Assembly (NCBI GenBank): GCA_032622095.1
Contig: CP136069.1
Coordinates: forward strand, 39,844,194 to 39,908,193
Direction of reading: 5' to 3'
From: Siphonodentalium dalli
Taxonomy: Eukaryota; Mollusca; Scaphopoda; Gadilida; Siphonodentaliidae
Length of the DNA stretch: 64,000 nt
The translations under genes and the position numbers were made by a program. Shown here one piece after another: positions 25,088 to 36,900 of the stretch (position 1 is its first letter; the number at the start of each line of letters is the position of its first letter). The notes under the pieces were generated by a model. That model had not been told where the DNA came from, searched no databases, and saw only the letters and a list, made by a program, of their open reading frames with translations.

Positions 25088-25710
25088 CTTATATAAAACA
25101 AAGTGCACCATTCCAAATTTCATGCATAGAAACAAGTTTTATTCCACACCGAGATGCCAGGCCAGATGGCACTGAGTAAAATTTTATTCCATAAAATTAT
25201 ATGGATAGCATACACACACTGTTTACATTTAAAACAATTACATGTTTCTGAAATACGCTCAAATTCTTTCATCCTATCTGTGGTTCTACGTAACTCTGGG
25301 TGAGAATTTCACACTATATGTGCCATGAATCTGAATGAGCTAAGATCGCATGTAGTAACATCATGATTTATAATGGAATATGCAATGGTTTGAATGTAAT
25401 CAATTTCAATTGGGGGAGGGTCCGGGAGGGTGCGCAAGATCTTTTTTTGGATTTACAGCTGGGAGTTACCGTTCAAATCTCGAGATTAACGGGGTCTTTA
25501 TTGGTGTTATATGGTGCTGACAGGTTCATTTAATGACAAAAATACGATTAGCCAATTAAGCTGGATAAACAACACATGTGGCGGCACACGTCGGTTTCAT
25601 TTGCGGCCCAACCAAATATACCACATGTAATTTCATTAGGTTGTCGCTTGAGGGACCTAGCAGCAATAATACGCATCGTAGCATTGATCTTGGTTACGAG
25701 CACTTTTGGG

Positions 25711-26793
25711 GTCCGTGAAGTTGGATCGAAGTTCGAAGTTCGAAATTCGGTGGAGATTCGACCCCCACTTTTGTTTGCCTCAAATGCATTGTTGTGTTCC
25801 AATTCGTGCTCCCCTGCTCGAATTTTGGGTCAAAAGTGATTTTTTTTTCACTTTTTCTGAGATACTGCTGGACTTGGAAAATTTAGCCACGGCGCTGGAC
25901 TTAGAAAATTTCGCCTTCAATATCAATGCGCCGAAGGGAAGTGGCATTATTTATGGCTGGATTGAGCTGAAATTTGGTATGTTTGATACTTTCCATAAGA
26001 GAATCAAGCAAACTAACGCTCAGCTTCGAGAAATTACTCGATCTATAGGTTTGAATTTCAATCTGGGCGAATTTCGATCTGGATTGAAGTTCGAAATTCA
26101 GATTGAAATTCGACCCCCACTTTTGTTTGCCTTAAGTGCATTGTTGTGTTCCAATTCGTGTTCCCCTGCTCGAATTTTGGGTCCAAAGTGATTTTTTTTC
26201 ACTTTTTCTGAGATACTGCTGGACTTGGAAAATTTAGCCACGGCGCTGGACTTAGAAAATTTCGCCTTCAATATTAAGGTGCCGGGGGGAAGTGGCATTG
26301 TTTTTGGCTGGATTGAGCTGAAATTTGGTATGTTTGATTCTTTCCATAAGAGAATCAAGCAAACTAACGCTCAGCTTCGAGAAATTACTCGATCTATAGG
26401 TTTGAATTTCAATCTGAATTTTAATCTGGGCGAATTTCATTCTGGATTGAAGTTCGAAATTCAGATTGAAATTCAAACCTATAGATCGAGTAATTTCTCG
26501 AAGCTGAGCGTTAGTTTGCTTGATTCTCTTATGGAAAGTATCAAACATGCCAAATTTCAGCTCAATCCAGCCATAAACAATGCCACTTCCCTTCGGCGCA
26601 TTGATATTGAAGGCGAAATTTTCTAAGTCCAGCGCCGTGGCTAAATTTTCCAAGTCCAGCAGTATCTCAGAAAAAGTGAAAAAAATAACTTTTGACCCAA
26701 AATTCGAGCAGGGGAACACGAATTGGAACACAACAATGCATCGTATTGCCTGCCGAATTTCGAACTTCGAACTTCGATCCAACTTCACGGACC
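25711..26793. mobile_element. Compound foldback: three copies of a ~360-bp module, the last inverted
   Basis: Copy 1 (about 25711-26100) and copy 2 (about 26105-26460) are direct; copy 3 (about 26465-26793) is inverted. The outer ends match over gtccgtgaagttggatcgaa. Each module carries the same open phrase (for example YGWIELKFGMFD, RIKQTNAQLREITRSIG), giving read-through frames of 161, 133 and 199 codons on both strands. I do not recognise this peptide. The frames span module junctions and antisense DNA, so they are unlikely to be genes as they stand, but the module itself may derive from a coding sequence. Confidence 0.75.
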
Positions 26794-27182
26794 CGCACTT
26801 TTGAGGAGCTTTCTTAATCTTCAAGTATTTTTCGCAAATTGCCCAGACCATCTGGTGTGTTAAACTCTTCCCTAAACCGAAATGAGGCCAGTCCGTCCCA
26901 TTTAAATCGCGCGAGGTGGCTTCGCGCGCAACGGAAACGTCTCATGCTGTGAACCATGTATGAATTTACCAGTATTACTAAACTGAATTCCAAGATAATT
27001 TTATTCATTAACAGCTTCTGACACTTAGGAGTAATGGGAGCCAAATCTGACTGGTTACACAAATCAGTACAATCATATATATAATCTTACTACCGGCTCT
27101 GGTGTACTTCCGTACACAAAACTACACAATAATTGTTTAAATACAAGCACCATCGGTCTCTATTGGCACAATTCAAGTACAA

Positions 27183-27416
27183 TTGCATTTTAGATTGGAA
27201 TTTACGAAACTATTCATACATATAAAGCTGGACATCAATATTGGAACACACACAGGATACATTTCTATCAGGCTAATTGATAACCTTATATCGAGTTACA
27301 ACAAACGAGGCCGCATCGACAAGTTCGTGGCATCTGTGCACTGGCTGATTTATTACGCCACCGTAGTGTGGTGTTTATTGCTTTTGGTTTTTTTGTATCG
27401 CATGGGCGATCGATAA
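27183..27416 (+). other. Unrecognised open frame, 77 codons
   Basis: The frame is preceded by a pyrimidine-poor attttag that could act as a splice acceptor and ends with a hydrophobic segment (WLIYYATVVWCLLLLVFLY) preceded by basic residues. There is no homology I recognise and no neighbouring exon, so it may be chance. Confidence 0.2.
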
Positions 27417-27544
27417 TTCACTGGGTGATTGTACATTCGGCAAACCTCGTCAGATTCCGTCACCGTTTCATCGTACCGATAATTACGAGAGTACAACTAA
27501 GATTGGCACATGTGTTTACGTCACCGGTGTAATTGTGGGGACAT

Positions 27545-28250
27545 GCTTCTATTATGAAGGTTTGCTATCCCGAAGGTCCGCTATTCCGAAGGTTCTCTAT
27601 TCCGAAGGTTTTTGTTATTTTTAGGTTAATTCTATATTTTAAAGTATTGAGACTAATTTGAGAGGGTTCATTTTCACAAAGATTCTTTATATGGAGTGTG
27701 CGCTCACATCCGAACTGATCATGCGCGCACACCGATACAGATACAGGAGGAAATAACTTAACTTAGAACATTAAATGTGATTTTGTTTTGTTTTCGCTGG
27801 TTTTCTTGAGATTTTATGTCATTACGTGGGCCCATACCTTTGAATTCTTGGCATATACTATGAATGTTGTGGTATATATGGACCCTCCCGCATTGGGACA
27901 TGACATAGGTTCAGTTGACTTAAGTGGTGTTCTGTGTGTGCTCCAATTTGGAGTTCATTATTTTAAGGGCCAAGTTTAGAATTTTATGGGTCCATACCTT
28001 TGAACTCTGGGCATATAATATGAATATTGGGGGGCATGGCTCTATTCCGAAGGTTCACTATCCCGAAGGTCCACTATTCCGAAATTTCTCTGAATGTTCG
28101 CTATTCCGAAGGTTCACCAATCCGAAGGTTCGTTATTCCGAAGGTTCTGTGTTCCAAAGATTTTTTTTATTTTAAGGTTAATTCTATATTCTAAAGTAAC
28201 GAGAGGGTTCATTATCACGAAGATTCTTTTTATGAAGGAAATAACGTAAA
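27545..28250. repeat. Duplicated segment with CTATTCCGAAGGTT minisatellite
   Basis: Clusters of ctattccgaaggtt-type ~17-bp repeats lie at about 27560-27612 and 28040-28160. Each cluster is followed by the same ~100 bp (ggttaattctatatt, gagagggttcatt, cgaagattcttt), so a ~540-bp block is directly duplicated. Confidence 0.85.
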
Positions 28251-28769
28251 ACATTAAATGTGATTTTGTTTTGTTTTCGAGGGTTTTCTTGAGTTTAATG
28301 TCATTACGTATGACCTTATTTCTCATTACATATTCACGCCAAGGAGCCCACACAATTGCTATGTTACGATGCGATTTAATGTGATTATGTGTGACCTAAT
28401 ATCTCAATAATCTGAGGCAAGAGTACGCCTGCTAAAGGCGAATTATAACAGTTGGGGGTATAACGCTCAATAAATACTGGAGGCTATAACAAACTGCGCA
28501 GTAGAATATCGCTGAATGGACGAGTATGAGATGAGCCTAAATGCAATTGTGACTTTGTTTAAAGGCCCACTTAATTTTCGAGTCATTAATTTTTTATAGT
28601 ATATACGGTTTTAATAACAATTTATGCCATAAAATTTGAATAAACTACTATAATTCATCACCATTTGAAAGGCAGAATACTTCTATCTCCTAGTTTGAAA
28701 CACCTTCAAAATACCGCGTCGTATATCTAGCAATTAGCAACCAACATGTCCTCCTCGGCTTTCCATAGA

Positions 28770-29285
28770 TTTCAACGTAATTTGATACCTATGGGTATTT
28801 GTGTCCGGGAAGTGTTTTGAACGGGTCAAATCGTGACCCCGACCTGACCTTGACCTTTAAAACTGTCAATGCAAGGTCAATTTGGGTAAAACGGACAAAT
28901 TTCGGCGAAATTTGATACTAGGGATACTTTGGTCTGAGGAGAGTTTTGAACGTGTCAAATCGTGACCTCGGCCTGACCTTGACCTTCAATATGGCCAATC
29001 AAAGGTCAACTCGGATAAAACGGATAGATTTCGACGAAATTTGATACCTATGGGTACTTTTGTCGGGGGGGGTTGTTTTGGACGGGTCAAATCATGACTC
29101 TGACCTTACCTTGACCATCAAAATTGTTAATTAAAGGTCAAGTTGGGTAAAACGGACGGATTTCGACGAAATTTGATACCTATGGGTAGTTTTCTACGGG
29201 TGGGGGTGTTTTGGACTGGACAAATCATGACCCTGACCTGACCTTGACTTTCGAAATAGTCAATTGAAGGTCAAATCGCACCTTT
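28770..29285. repeat. Four-copy tandem repeat (~125 bp) with TGACCTTGACC core
   Basis: Units contain atttcgacgaaatttgatac, ctatgggtactttt, gttttgaacgggtcaaatc and gacctgaccttgacctt, repeated about four times. This type of repeat is common in molluscan and other marine invertebrate DNA. Confidence 0.85.
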
Positions 29286-29289
29286 CACC

Positions 29290-31190
29290 GGAAAGCAGAT
29301 GTGAAACAGCCCGGGTGAAGTCGGGCCTATCAGCTTGTGTAATAAAGAAGACAGTTTGATGAAAGTAATGTATGCCACGGGAAAACTTGAAATATGGAAG
29401 TACGCAAATTTCCCGCATAAAATTTGAAAGCTAGTTTATAGAATAATTGTATTATTATTTATATTTATGGCTAATAATACGATCTTGGTGGCGTTACCAT
29501 TTCTGACTATGGTTTTCTTGTTACCTCTTGCGCGATGAGGTGAAATCAAAGAGATACCGATACCGGATATGGCATTAATTTGTCCATACATTAGGAAGAA
29601 AATTCCAGGGATATACATGTACGATGGGTTCTTCTCAGAAGATAGCAGTCATTCTACTTACATATTTGGGACTGGCCACGACTGCTACAGTTACCATTCT
29701 GTAGTCGATCCCAGTCTATCTGCTATATTTTCATGGCAATAATTTACTTAATGCGTGTTAATCGTCGATAATCGTTCTTGGCTGCGTGGTATTCTCGTGG
29801 TGATTCCTTTGTGCGATTGGCAGCATCATTTTATTTAACGGAAATTTTATCGAAATTCAACCCGTCGATTGTAAAAATTGGCCCAAAGAAAGTAAAGATA
29901 CCAATATACCGCGATTACTCATAAAAATATGTTATATTGTGTGTGCTATAAAATATGCATATGTGCATATATATGAAATTACTTTGATACTAACAATTCT
30001 TGAAAATTTTATTAATTGTTGAAAATGAGCATTTTAAATTAAATTTGGAAAAACTAAATTTTATTTATATAAATTTTGATCCCAGTTTTCAAAACAAATT
30101 AATTTAAATTTAAAACTTTAGTTACGTTTTGGACATTAAATTCGATATTTTAAAGTGATCTGAAACACTCCGGTAGGGTGATGAAATAGAAATGGAGAAT
30201 ATCTTGCTGAAAGTAGTTATTTTTACAAATATTATATCCAAATTGACAGAACACACCGTAATTCTTATATATATATGCATTAAATACAGTGACCCCCCGA
30301 TGGCGAAATCATTTGTGTTAATTTACCGCCGATATATAGTTGCGTCCCGAATCGGGAAGTAAATATTTACAATTGAGCGTATAATATAGTAGTTCAGACG
30401 ATGTTTTCTATGAAGTGGTACGGTCGATTTGTTTGAGATTTTCGGCAATGTTAGTAGAATTCATACATCCCCTCGTGGCATAGCGCATGCATACTAACTA
30501 ATGAGTTTCACGCGTCCGAACAAGTGCATAATATGTCTTTAACTTATGAATTTTTGTAATGTTATATCCAATTTTTCACCCATTTGTTAGAACACGATAT
30601 CGCCGCACAAACTACCGAAACCATTTGCGTACATGTAATATCAACAAACACAAGAAAATAGTAATGCCAACTAAAATAAAATGCGACAACAAAACATGAC
30701 ATGGATATAAAGGCCATAGACACAGATAAACAAATATTATATATATATATAATTCAATATATGAAATTGTTTTTTATTATAACAGATTTTATCTGACAAT
30801 TCTGTATTCATTGACGCTAAGACCACGTGCGATTTTTCCGTGTTTTTTCCGTGTTAAAATGTTGGCCACGCGTGGTTTTGAAAACACCACGGGCCTTGTA
30901 TACTGTGGTTGACACATCTTGACTTCTAGAATATACCGTGGCGCATCCATTCTAACAATACCCCTCTCCCAATCATGTTGACTTGCTATAGTGAACAGTC
31001 ATTGAAGTTTTAACTAATCTAGCCGAAATGTAGGCTAAGCGTTTTTTGGAATGCGTAACCGTCTATGACGTGTCATCGGTCGACCCCATTCATGACTGAT
31101 TTGATGGATACGCTCACAGTATGTAGCCCACCACGCATGTGTACCGTCATGTATCAATCACCATAACGAATGCAAATTTAGCCCTCCCCG
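29290..31190. other. AT-rich intergenic or intronic sequence
   Basis: I see no gene, only short AT runs such as (TA)n near 30733-30750. If the ASS1 gene continues to the left, this lies within its fifth intron. Confidence 0.5.
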
Positions 31191-32110
31191 GTTCTTGTAA
31201 TTTAACAGAACCCAGCTGTTCGAAGCCAAAGTTAAACTATCTCTTAATTGCTGATTATTAGTGCCTCTTCAAAACCATTATAGGTAAACAAAACCAATCC
31301 CGTGACATTCCCTGCGTCATGTCACTTTTTTGCATCAATTTCTCCACATATCTCCATGAAATAATAATAAATGCTCTTTAATGATTGTATATCAATGAAA
31401 TCATCTGAGGTCAAAGACGCCTAGATCAACGGCATCCGGATAGAGTTAATTTTTTTCTTTTAATTGCTAATTATTAGTGCATCTTTAAATCGTGTGAGGT
31501 CAACACACCCAATCCTTTGACACGCCCTGCGTCATTCCAGTTTTGTCACAAATTTCCCCCACTCATCTTCAGGAATGAAAATAAACGCTCTTTATTGATT
31601 ATATGACCATGTAAGTCATCTGAGGTCAAAGACGCCTATCGCGTGACAACCACCTGGTCGGGTGATTCATCTGTACCAGTTTCCCTACATATACTTTGAG
31701 CCTATAACTAACGCTCTTTATTGCGCACATTTGTCCATTAAAATCGTCTGAGATCAGCGGCATCCGGATAAAGTTACATTTATCTTTTAATTTCTTATTA
31801 TTAGTGCATCTTTAAATAATTTGAGGTCAACAAACCCATTCCCTTGACATGCCCTGCGTCATTCGACTTTTGTCACCAATTTTCTCACATATCTTCTGGA
31901 ATGATGATAAACGCTCTTTATTGATTATATACCCATGTAAGTCATCTTGGGTCGAAGATGCCTATCGCGTGACATTCATCAAGTTGGGTGGTTCATTTGT
32001 ACCAATTTTCCTACAAATACTTTAAACTTATAAAGAACGCTCTTTATTGTTCAAATTTGACCCTTAAAGGCGTCTGAGGTCAACGGCATCTATACCACAC
32101 TATATGGGTC
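31190..32110. repeat. Composite tandem repeat with AACGCTCTTTATTG core
   Basis: About three ~300-bp composite units, each with two related halves, contain: ctaattattagtgcatcttt, ccctgcgtcatt, aacgctctttattg, gtaagtcatctgaggtca and ggcatccggata. The aacgctctttattg word (or a variant) is at about 31372, 31584, 31710, 31910 and 32036. A diverged relative occurs at 53240-53440. Confidence 0.8.
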
Positions 32111-32499
32111 ATCCCCGTGTTTAAACTTACACCGACCAGATTGCAACCATTTTTGGTCTATAATCAATTAGTTAGTTAAATGCGTTGTTATTGCCCCTTT
32201 AGGACATCTAATGTCAATGGGACCTATCTAATAATATTTTCCGGGCCAAATTACCCATATATCAAACCTCATTAGTAACTGACCAATGTGGTTGTCTACT
32301 TAATGCATGGTTTATTCAGATGTAATTCTATATCTCCTGTGTCGTAGAAAATATCACCGCAAAATACGTAAATCGAAATATATCTCAGGATTTTGAATTT
32401 TAAAAGTTGATATTGAGTAAGCGGTTTTAATTATAAGATATAACCCATAATCAGTCTTCGTCATGCAAACATATTCCCAAATTAACAGTATTTATCACA

Positions 32500-32825
32500 A
32501 TAAAACCAGGTCCCCCTAATGTCGGTCTGTAACACTGTCAGATATACACTACCGATAATTTAATTGCATATATCTATTAAAATATTCATTCCGCGCAAAA
32601 ACTATCGACAGTTGGTGAATAATAGTGTCACAGAGATCACACATGACAGGAAAAATATATAAATTTGCATGTTAAATTCACTTAAAAAACACGCTAAACA
32701 TTAGGGGGACACACAAAAAGTCGCCCTAATGTAAAAGTCGCCCTAATGTGGGTTATTTACACACAAATGTCTCCCTAATGTGGCTTCCGCGAACATATAT
32801 ATATATATATATATATATCGGCACT
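32500..32825. repeat. CCCTAATGT-rich segment and (TA)n microsatellite
   Basis: cccctaatgtcgg, attagggggaca, gtcgccctaatgt (twice) and gtctccctaatgtgg lie within 270 bp, followed by about 12 TA dinucleotides at 32793-32819. The same ctccctaatgt word occurs in every satellite unit. Confidence 0.6.
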
Positions 32826-33558
32826 TTGGGAGACAAAACAATGACATATGAATACCCGTTATTCAGTAAATAATTAGATGTTAGTTATGCCCACATATAA
32901 ATATACGCGTGTATTATGGATGCTATAAGAACACCATATAATGTATTTTCCTGCTGAGAAATAATTATAGATCACATAGTTCATTCATATACTCCCCATT
33001 GCGTTTGCTACCCCTGAAATACGTGATTAAACGAACAAAGTATGCCTTTATGGACGTATATGCGACGCAAAATAACATATTAAGTTTATTACCCCCTAAC
33101 CAATGCATAATATTTAGTATTTATTCGCTTTTTTGCTTGTTATAGCACAATACATGATCCTGGGGAGAGCACTTGACTATTGGGAGAGCACTGAGCACTC
33201 TGTAAAGCATCGGAATATAATTATAAAATGTCGATTTCTTACATTTTCTCACATATCAATGTGAACATCAATATAAATAATCCATTGGTTAAAAGAAACC
33301 TGCGATATACTTACATAATCTGTAATTTTTCTTCACTTTTGTGGCGAAAATAAAAAATCCCCAGTAAAGCACCGGAATGTCACGATAAAAATTGCTCAAA
33401 AAATTGGTAGAGCACCACATTTCTAGGAATAGATCCTCCACAGTGAGATGTACACTAGTCCATAGACTAGCACATGAGGGGCACTCATGGTGTTTGAATG
33501 CATTGTTAGTACAACAATCTAAATGACTGATTCATGCATCTCCATATTCTGAAATTAA

Positions 33559-33782
33559 CCCTTTCTTTACTAAATGGATTCTCCCATTCTATTACAACAG
33601 TATACATTGAAATGGTCCATTATTCATTTGGAGGATATATGAGCAGATGACAACAAGAGGAAAGATATTTGAAACATAACAAGTGCAAAAGAATTCATGT
33701 TTATTTGTGGGAAATGTTTAGATAATAAGTTCAACACTTCCTAAGGGAACTGCTAGTCAATGATTATTTAGTAAAGAAAGGG
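33559..33782. mobile_element. TTAA-flanked MITE, CCCTTTCTTTACTAAA family
   Basis: Terminal inverted repeats CCCTTTCTTTACTAAA and TTTAGTAAAGAAAGGG are directly bordered by TTAA (33555-33558 and 33783-33786). TTAA plus a CCC start is the piggyBac hallmark. Diverged relatives lie at 53727-53976 and, inverted, about 55318-55567. Confidence 0.85.
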
Positions 33783-33863
33783 TTAATATTACTAGCTGGT
33801 GAGATATCAGGGACATACAGTGCGATTTCGTTTGGATGTTATATACCAAGGGTATTTACATAC

Positions 33864-33984
33864 CTTTATGCTTGGATGTAGAGCGTATGCTGACAATTCA
33901 AACCTGATCTGATCATTCCCCTTGCCTGTTGCACCATGGGATATATATTGACAGTTCTCGTCTAGCGCTACTTTGACCATTTCC
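33864..33984 (-). CDS. ASS1: ASS1 coding exon 4 (GATGKGND motif)
   Basis: The acceptor ttttag precedes 33984 and the donor gtatgt follows 33864. The first base completes an Arg codon split across the intron; then 40 codons follow, ending in phase 0. It encodes [18 protein letters not shown], the most conserved substrate-binding stretch of the enzyme; human residues Gly117-Asp124 correspond. Confidence 0.9.
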
Positions 33985-36900
33985 CTAAAAGAAGTTCAGC
34001 AAATAGACAGATCAAAGAATTAACTAATATTCTTTTGTCAGATAGACTTATTATCATGACCATTAATAACTAGGGATGGTGGAAAATGTTAAGAATAAGA
34101 GGAAAGCTGCCAACGCTCCAAATATGAATACAGGCAAACAGAATTATTGTTGTACCTCCATCACACAATCGAAGATAATTATTTAAATGAGGTGTGTCTG
34201 AGGTGGCTTCTGAGGTGTGGGCCAATAAGTAAGGTCTGTTTCTTGTGATTTGAATTATTTTATGTCAAACAGTGCACGGAGCCCAATCGGGGACCTTCCT
34301 GTAAAAAAAACCAGGTTGGGAAACTGGAAACAAATAATGTGTTTTGGTCTAACATATTTTTTAATACAAGGTTGCCGACAACGTGTCCCCCGAACAGGTG
34401 ACTTTTTCATGAGGATAGCTTTTTTTTTAACTCTGTCAAAATTCATTGGACCATGATAAAATTCAAACTTGGCCTTTAACTTCTGAAATTTGAACCATGT
34501 ACCAAATATCAAGAGATTCAATTGAATTTAAAAACAATCAGATAAAGATCACACAAACTAATGTTATCACCTGGAAACCTCAAAATAACAAAATTCTAAG
34601 TCGACAAGAGGTCATAACTACGGTATTGGTGGATCGCGCCCATAATCGAACTTGTGCTGTATTTTGAGCTCATAAACTCACATACCAACTTTAGTTTCGA
34701 TCCGATAACCCAAAATAAAGTTATCATCCGAAAACTTTTCAAACAGAGAGATTTTAAGTCGAAAAGGGGCCATAACACTGGCAAAAATGGGTGGACCGAA
34801 CCCATATTCGAACTTGACCTGTGATTTGAGCTGATAAACTCACATACCAAATTTGGTTTCGATCCGATAGCCCAAAATAAAGTTCTCATCCTGAAATGTT
34901 CTGCACGGATGGACAGACACCGGCTATTTTAAAAGTCCCCCAAAAAACATTTTGGTGCACAAAAACAGATTCCACTGACAATTTTATAAATGATATTGTG
35001 TATGCAGTGAATAATCATGTATGTATTCTGTATATACATTGGTCCGGTAAAGTGTTTATTGTCCATTCTACAAGGCCGTCCAAAAAGTCTGAAAGAGCCA
35101 TATCCAGGTGAATGGCTTCGAACCAATCTTAACGTTTTGCAGGGCCCTATTCACATTCACATTGAAATTTGGTGACTGGAATCTTACCTTGCAATAGCTG
35201 GTCTGGCAAGAGCAGTGCCAAGTAAATAACGATCCTCATATTTGCAGTTAGCACGGATCCCAGCCCAAATGAATTCCTCAACAAATGCCCTGCGAATATC
35301 CGGAATCACCATCTAAAATATAGTTGGTTAAAGTAGAGTAAATAGGACTGCTTTTTGTTTAGTCCAAGTTACATACACCATAAACCAGCCTGTGAAATTG
35401 GTAGGGATAATACTGGTTTACATCGTTGAAAGGTTGCTTTAATCTTCTATAATTCATTAAAGGTGACTAATGGGTGAACATCACCACTTCAACTGGGGAA
35501 CTTCAATCTGATCCTAGGTCTCCCATAGCAGTTGAGAGCTAAGCAGAATGAGGTTCCCAGAGGGTAAATTTGGTGATGCTAGTCCACCATTTGGGATAGC
35601 GTAACTAAATTCACCCTCTGGGGACCTCATTCTGCAAATGTCAAACACACTACATCCAGGCTTGTGCATATACATACAGTAATGTTCTAATTAATCGACT
35701 CCTTAACCACAGCAGAATTATGGGTAACTTTTCAAGATTTAGTCGGAAATATGGCTTGTTGCCATTCATCGGAAAGCTCTCAGGGAGAGATTTCCGATGA
35801 ATGGCAACAAGCCATATTTCCGACTAAATCCTGAAAAGTTACCCATAATTCTGCTGTGGTTAAGGAATCGATTAATTAGAGCATTACTGTATACCTTAAG
35901 AGCACCAAGTTTCTTTGCTTTCTCTTTAGCTCCAACAAAATCTTCCTCCTGCCCAACATTTGCCTGAAAATTAGAGATATCAGTGTCAGAAACATACCAA
36001 ATAATATAATGAAACTAGAATCGGTTAATTTGACTGATGACTGATGCAGACTCTGACCAATATGGACACTGACTGATACAGACCCTTGCTTTTATGGAAC
36101 CTGTCTGATACAGACCCTGACTAATATATGGAACCTGTCTGAAATGGATCCTGGCTTTTATGGAACCTGTCTGATATAGACCATGGCTTTTACAGAATCT
36201 GTCTGATACAGACCCTGGCTTATACATACAGAACCTGTATGATACAGACCCTGGCTTATATGGCATCTGTCCAATATAGACCCAGGCTTTTACAGAACCT
36301 GTCTGATACAGACCCTGGCTTATACAGAACATGTCTGATACAGACCCTGGTTTTTACAGAACCTGTCGGATACAGACCCTGGCTTTTACAGAACCTGTCT
36401 GAGTCAGACCCTGGCTTTTTGGAACCTGTCTAATACAGACCCTGGCGAACATTGTACCCAACCAATGCATTATCTTGTTGTTTCCAGAAAAGAAGGAACA
36501 CTATGTTATTAACCATGAATTTAGTGATGGTATCCCGCATAGTGGGCTAGCATCACCAAATTCACCCTCTGGTGGAGACCTATTTCTGCTTAGGCCTCAA
36601 CTACTATGGGAGACTTAGGATCAGATTGAAGTTCCCCAGTTGAAGTTGGTGAGGTTCACCCATTAGTCACCATGATTATACATTTTATCTTCTAGGGGTC
36701 TAGGAATTGGACAGAAGGGAAAAATAAATTAAAATCAATGTTAATTTGAGACCATAGGTACTTCCCAGAAGATGAAGCCTAAGCAGAATTAGATCTCCAT
36801 AGGGTGGATTTGGTGATGCTAGCCCACTGTGCAGGATATCGTCACTAAATTCACACTCTGGAGACCTCATTCGGCAAATGTCAGACACACAAATCAAGGC

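Noticed and set aside
26814-27062. 82-codon minus-strand frame with a plausible-looking peptide
   Set aside because: No recognisable motif, no splice partner, and it adjoins a foldback end.
28114-28353. Minus-strand phrase WAPWRE resembling the next ASS1 exon (APWR)
   Set aside because: Residues after it do not follow argininosuccinate synthase, and the DNA is part of the duplicated TTCCGAAGG repeat block.
33140-33420. tRNA-derived SINE suggested by ggggagagcactt-like words
   Set aside because: No convincing A and B box pair or tail; too diverged to support.
36015-36433. 105- and 64-codon ORFs in repeats
   Set aside because: They are translations of the 31-bp minisatellite.
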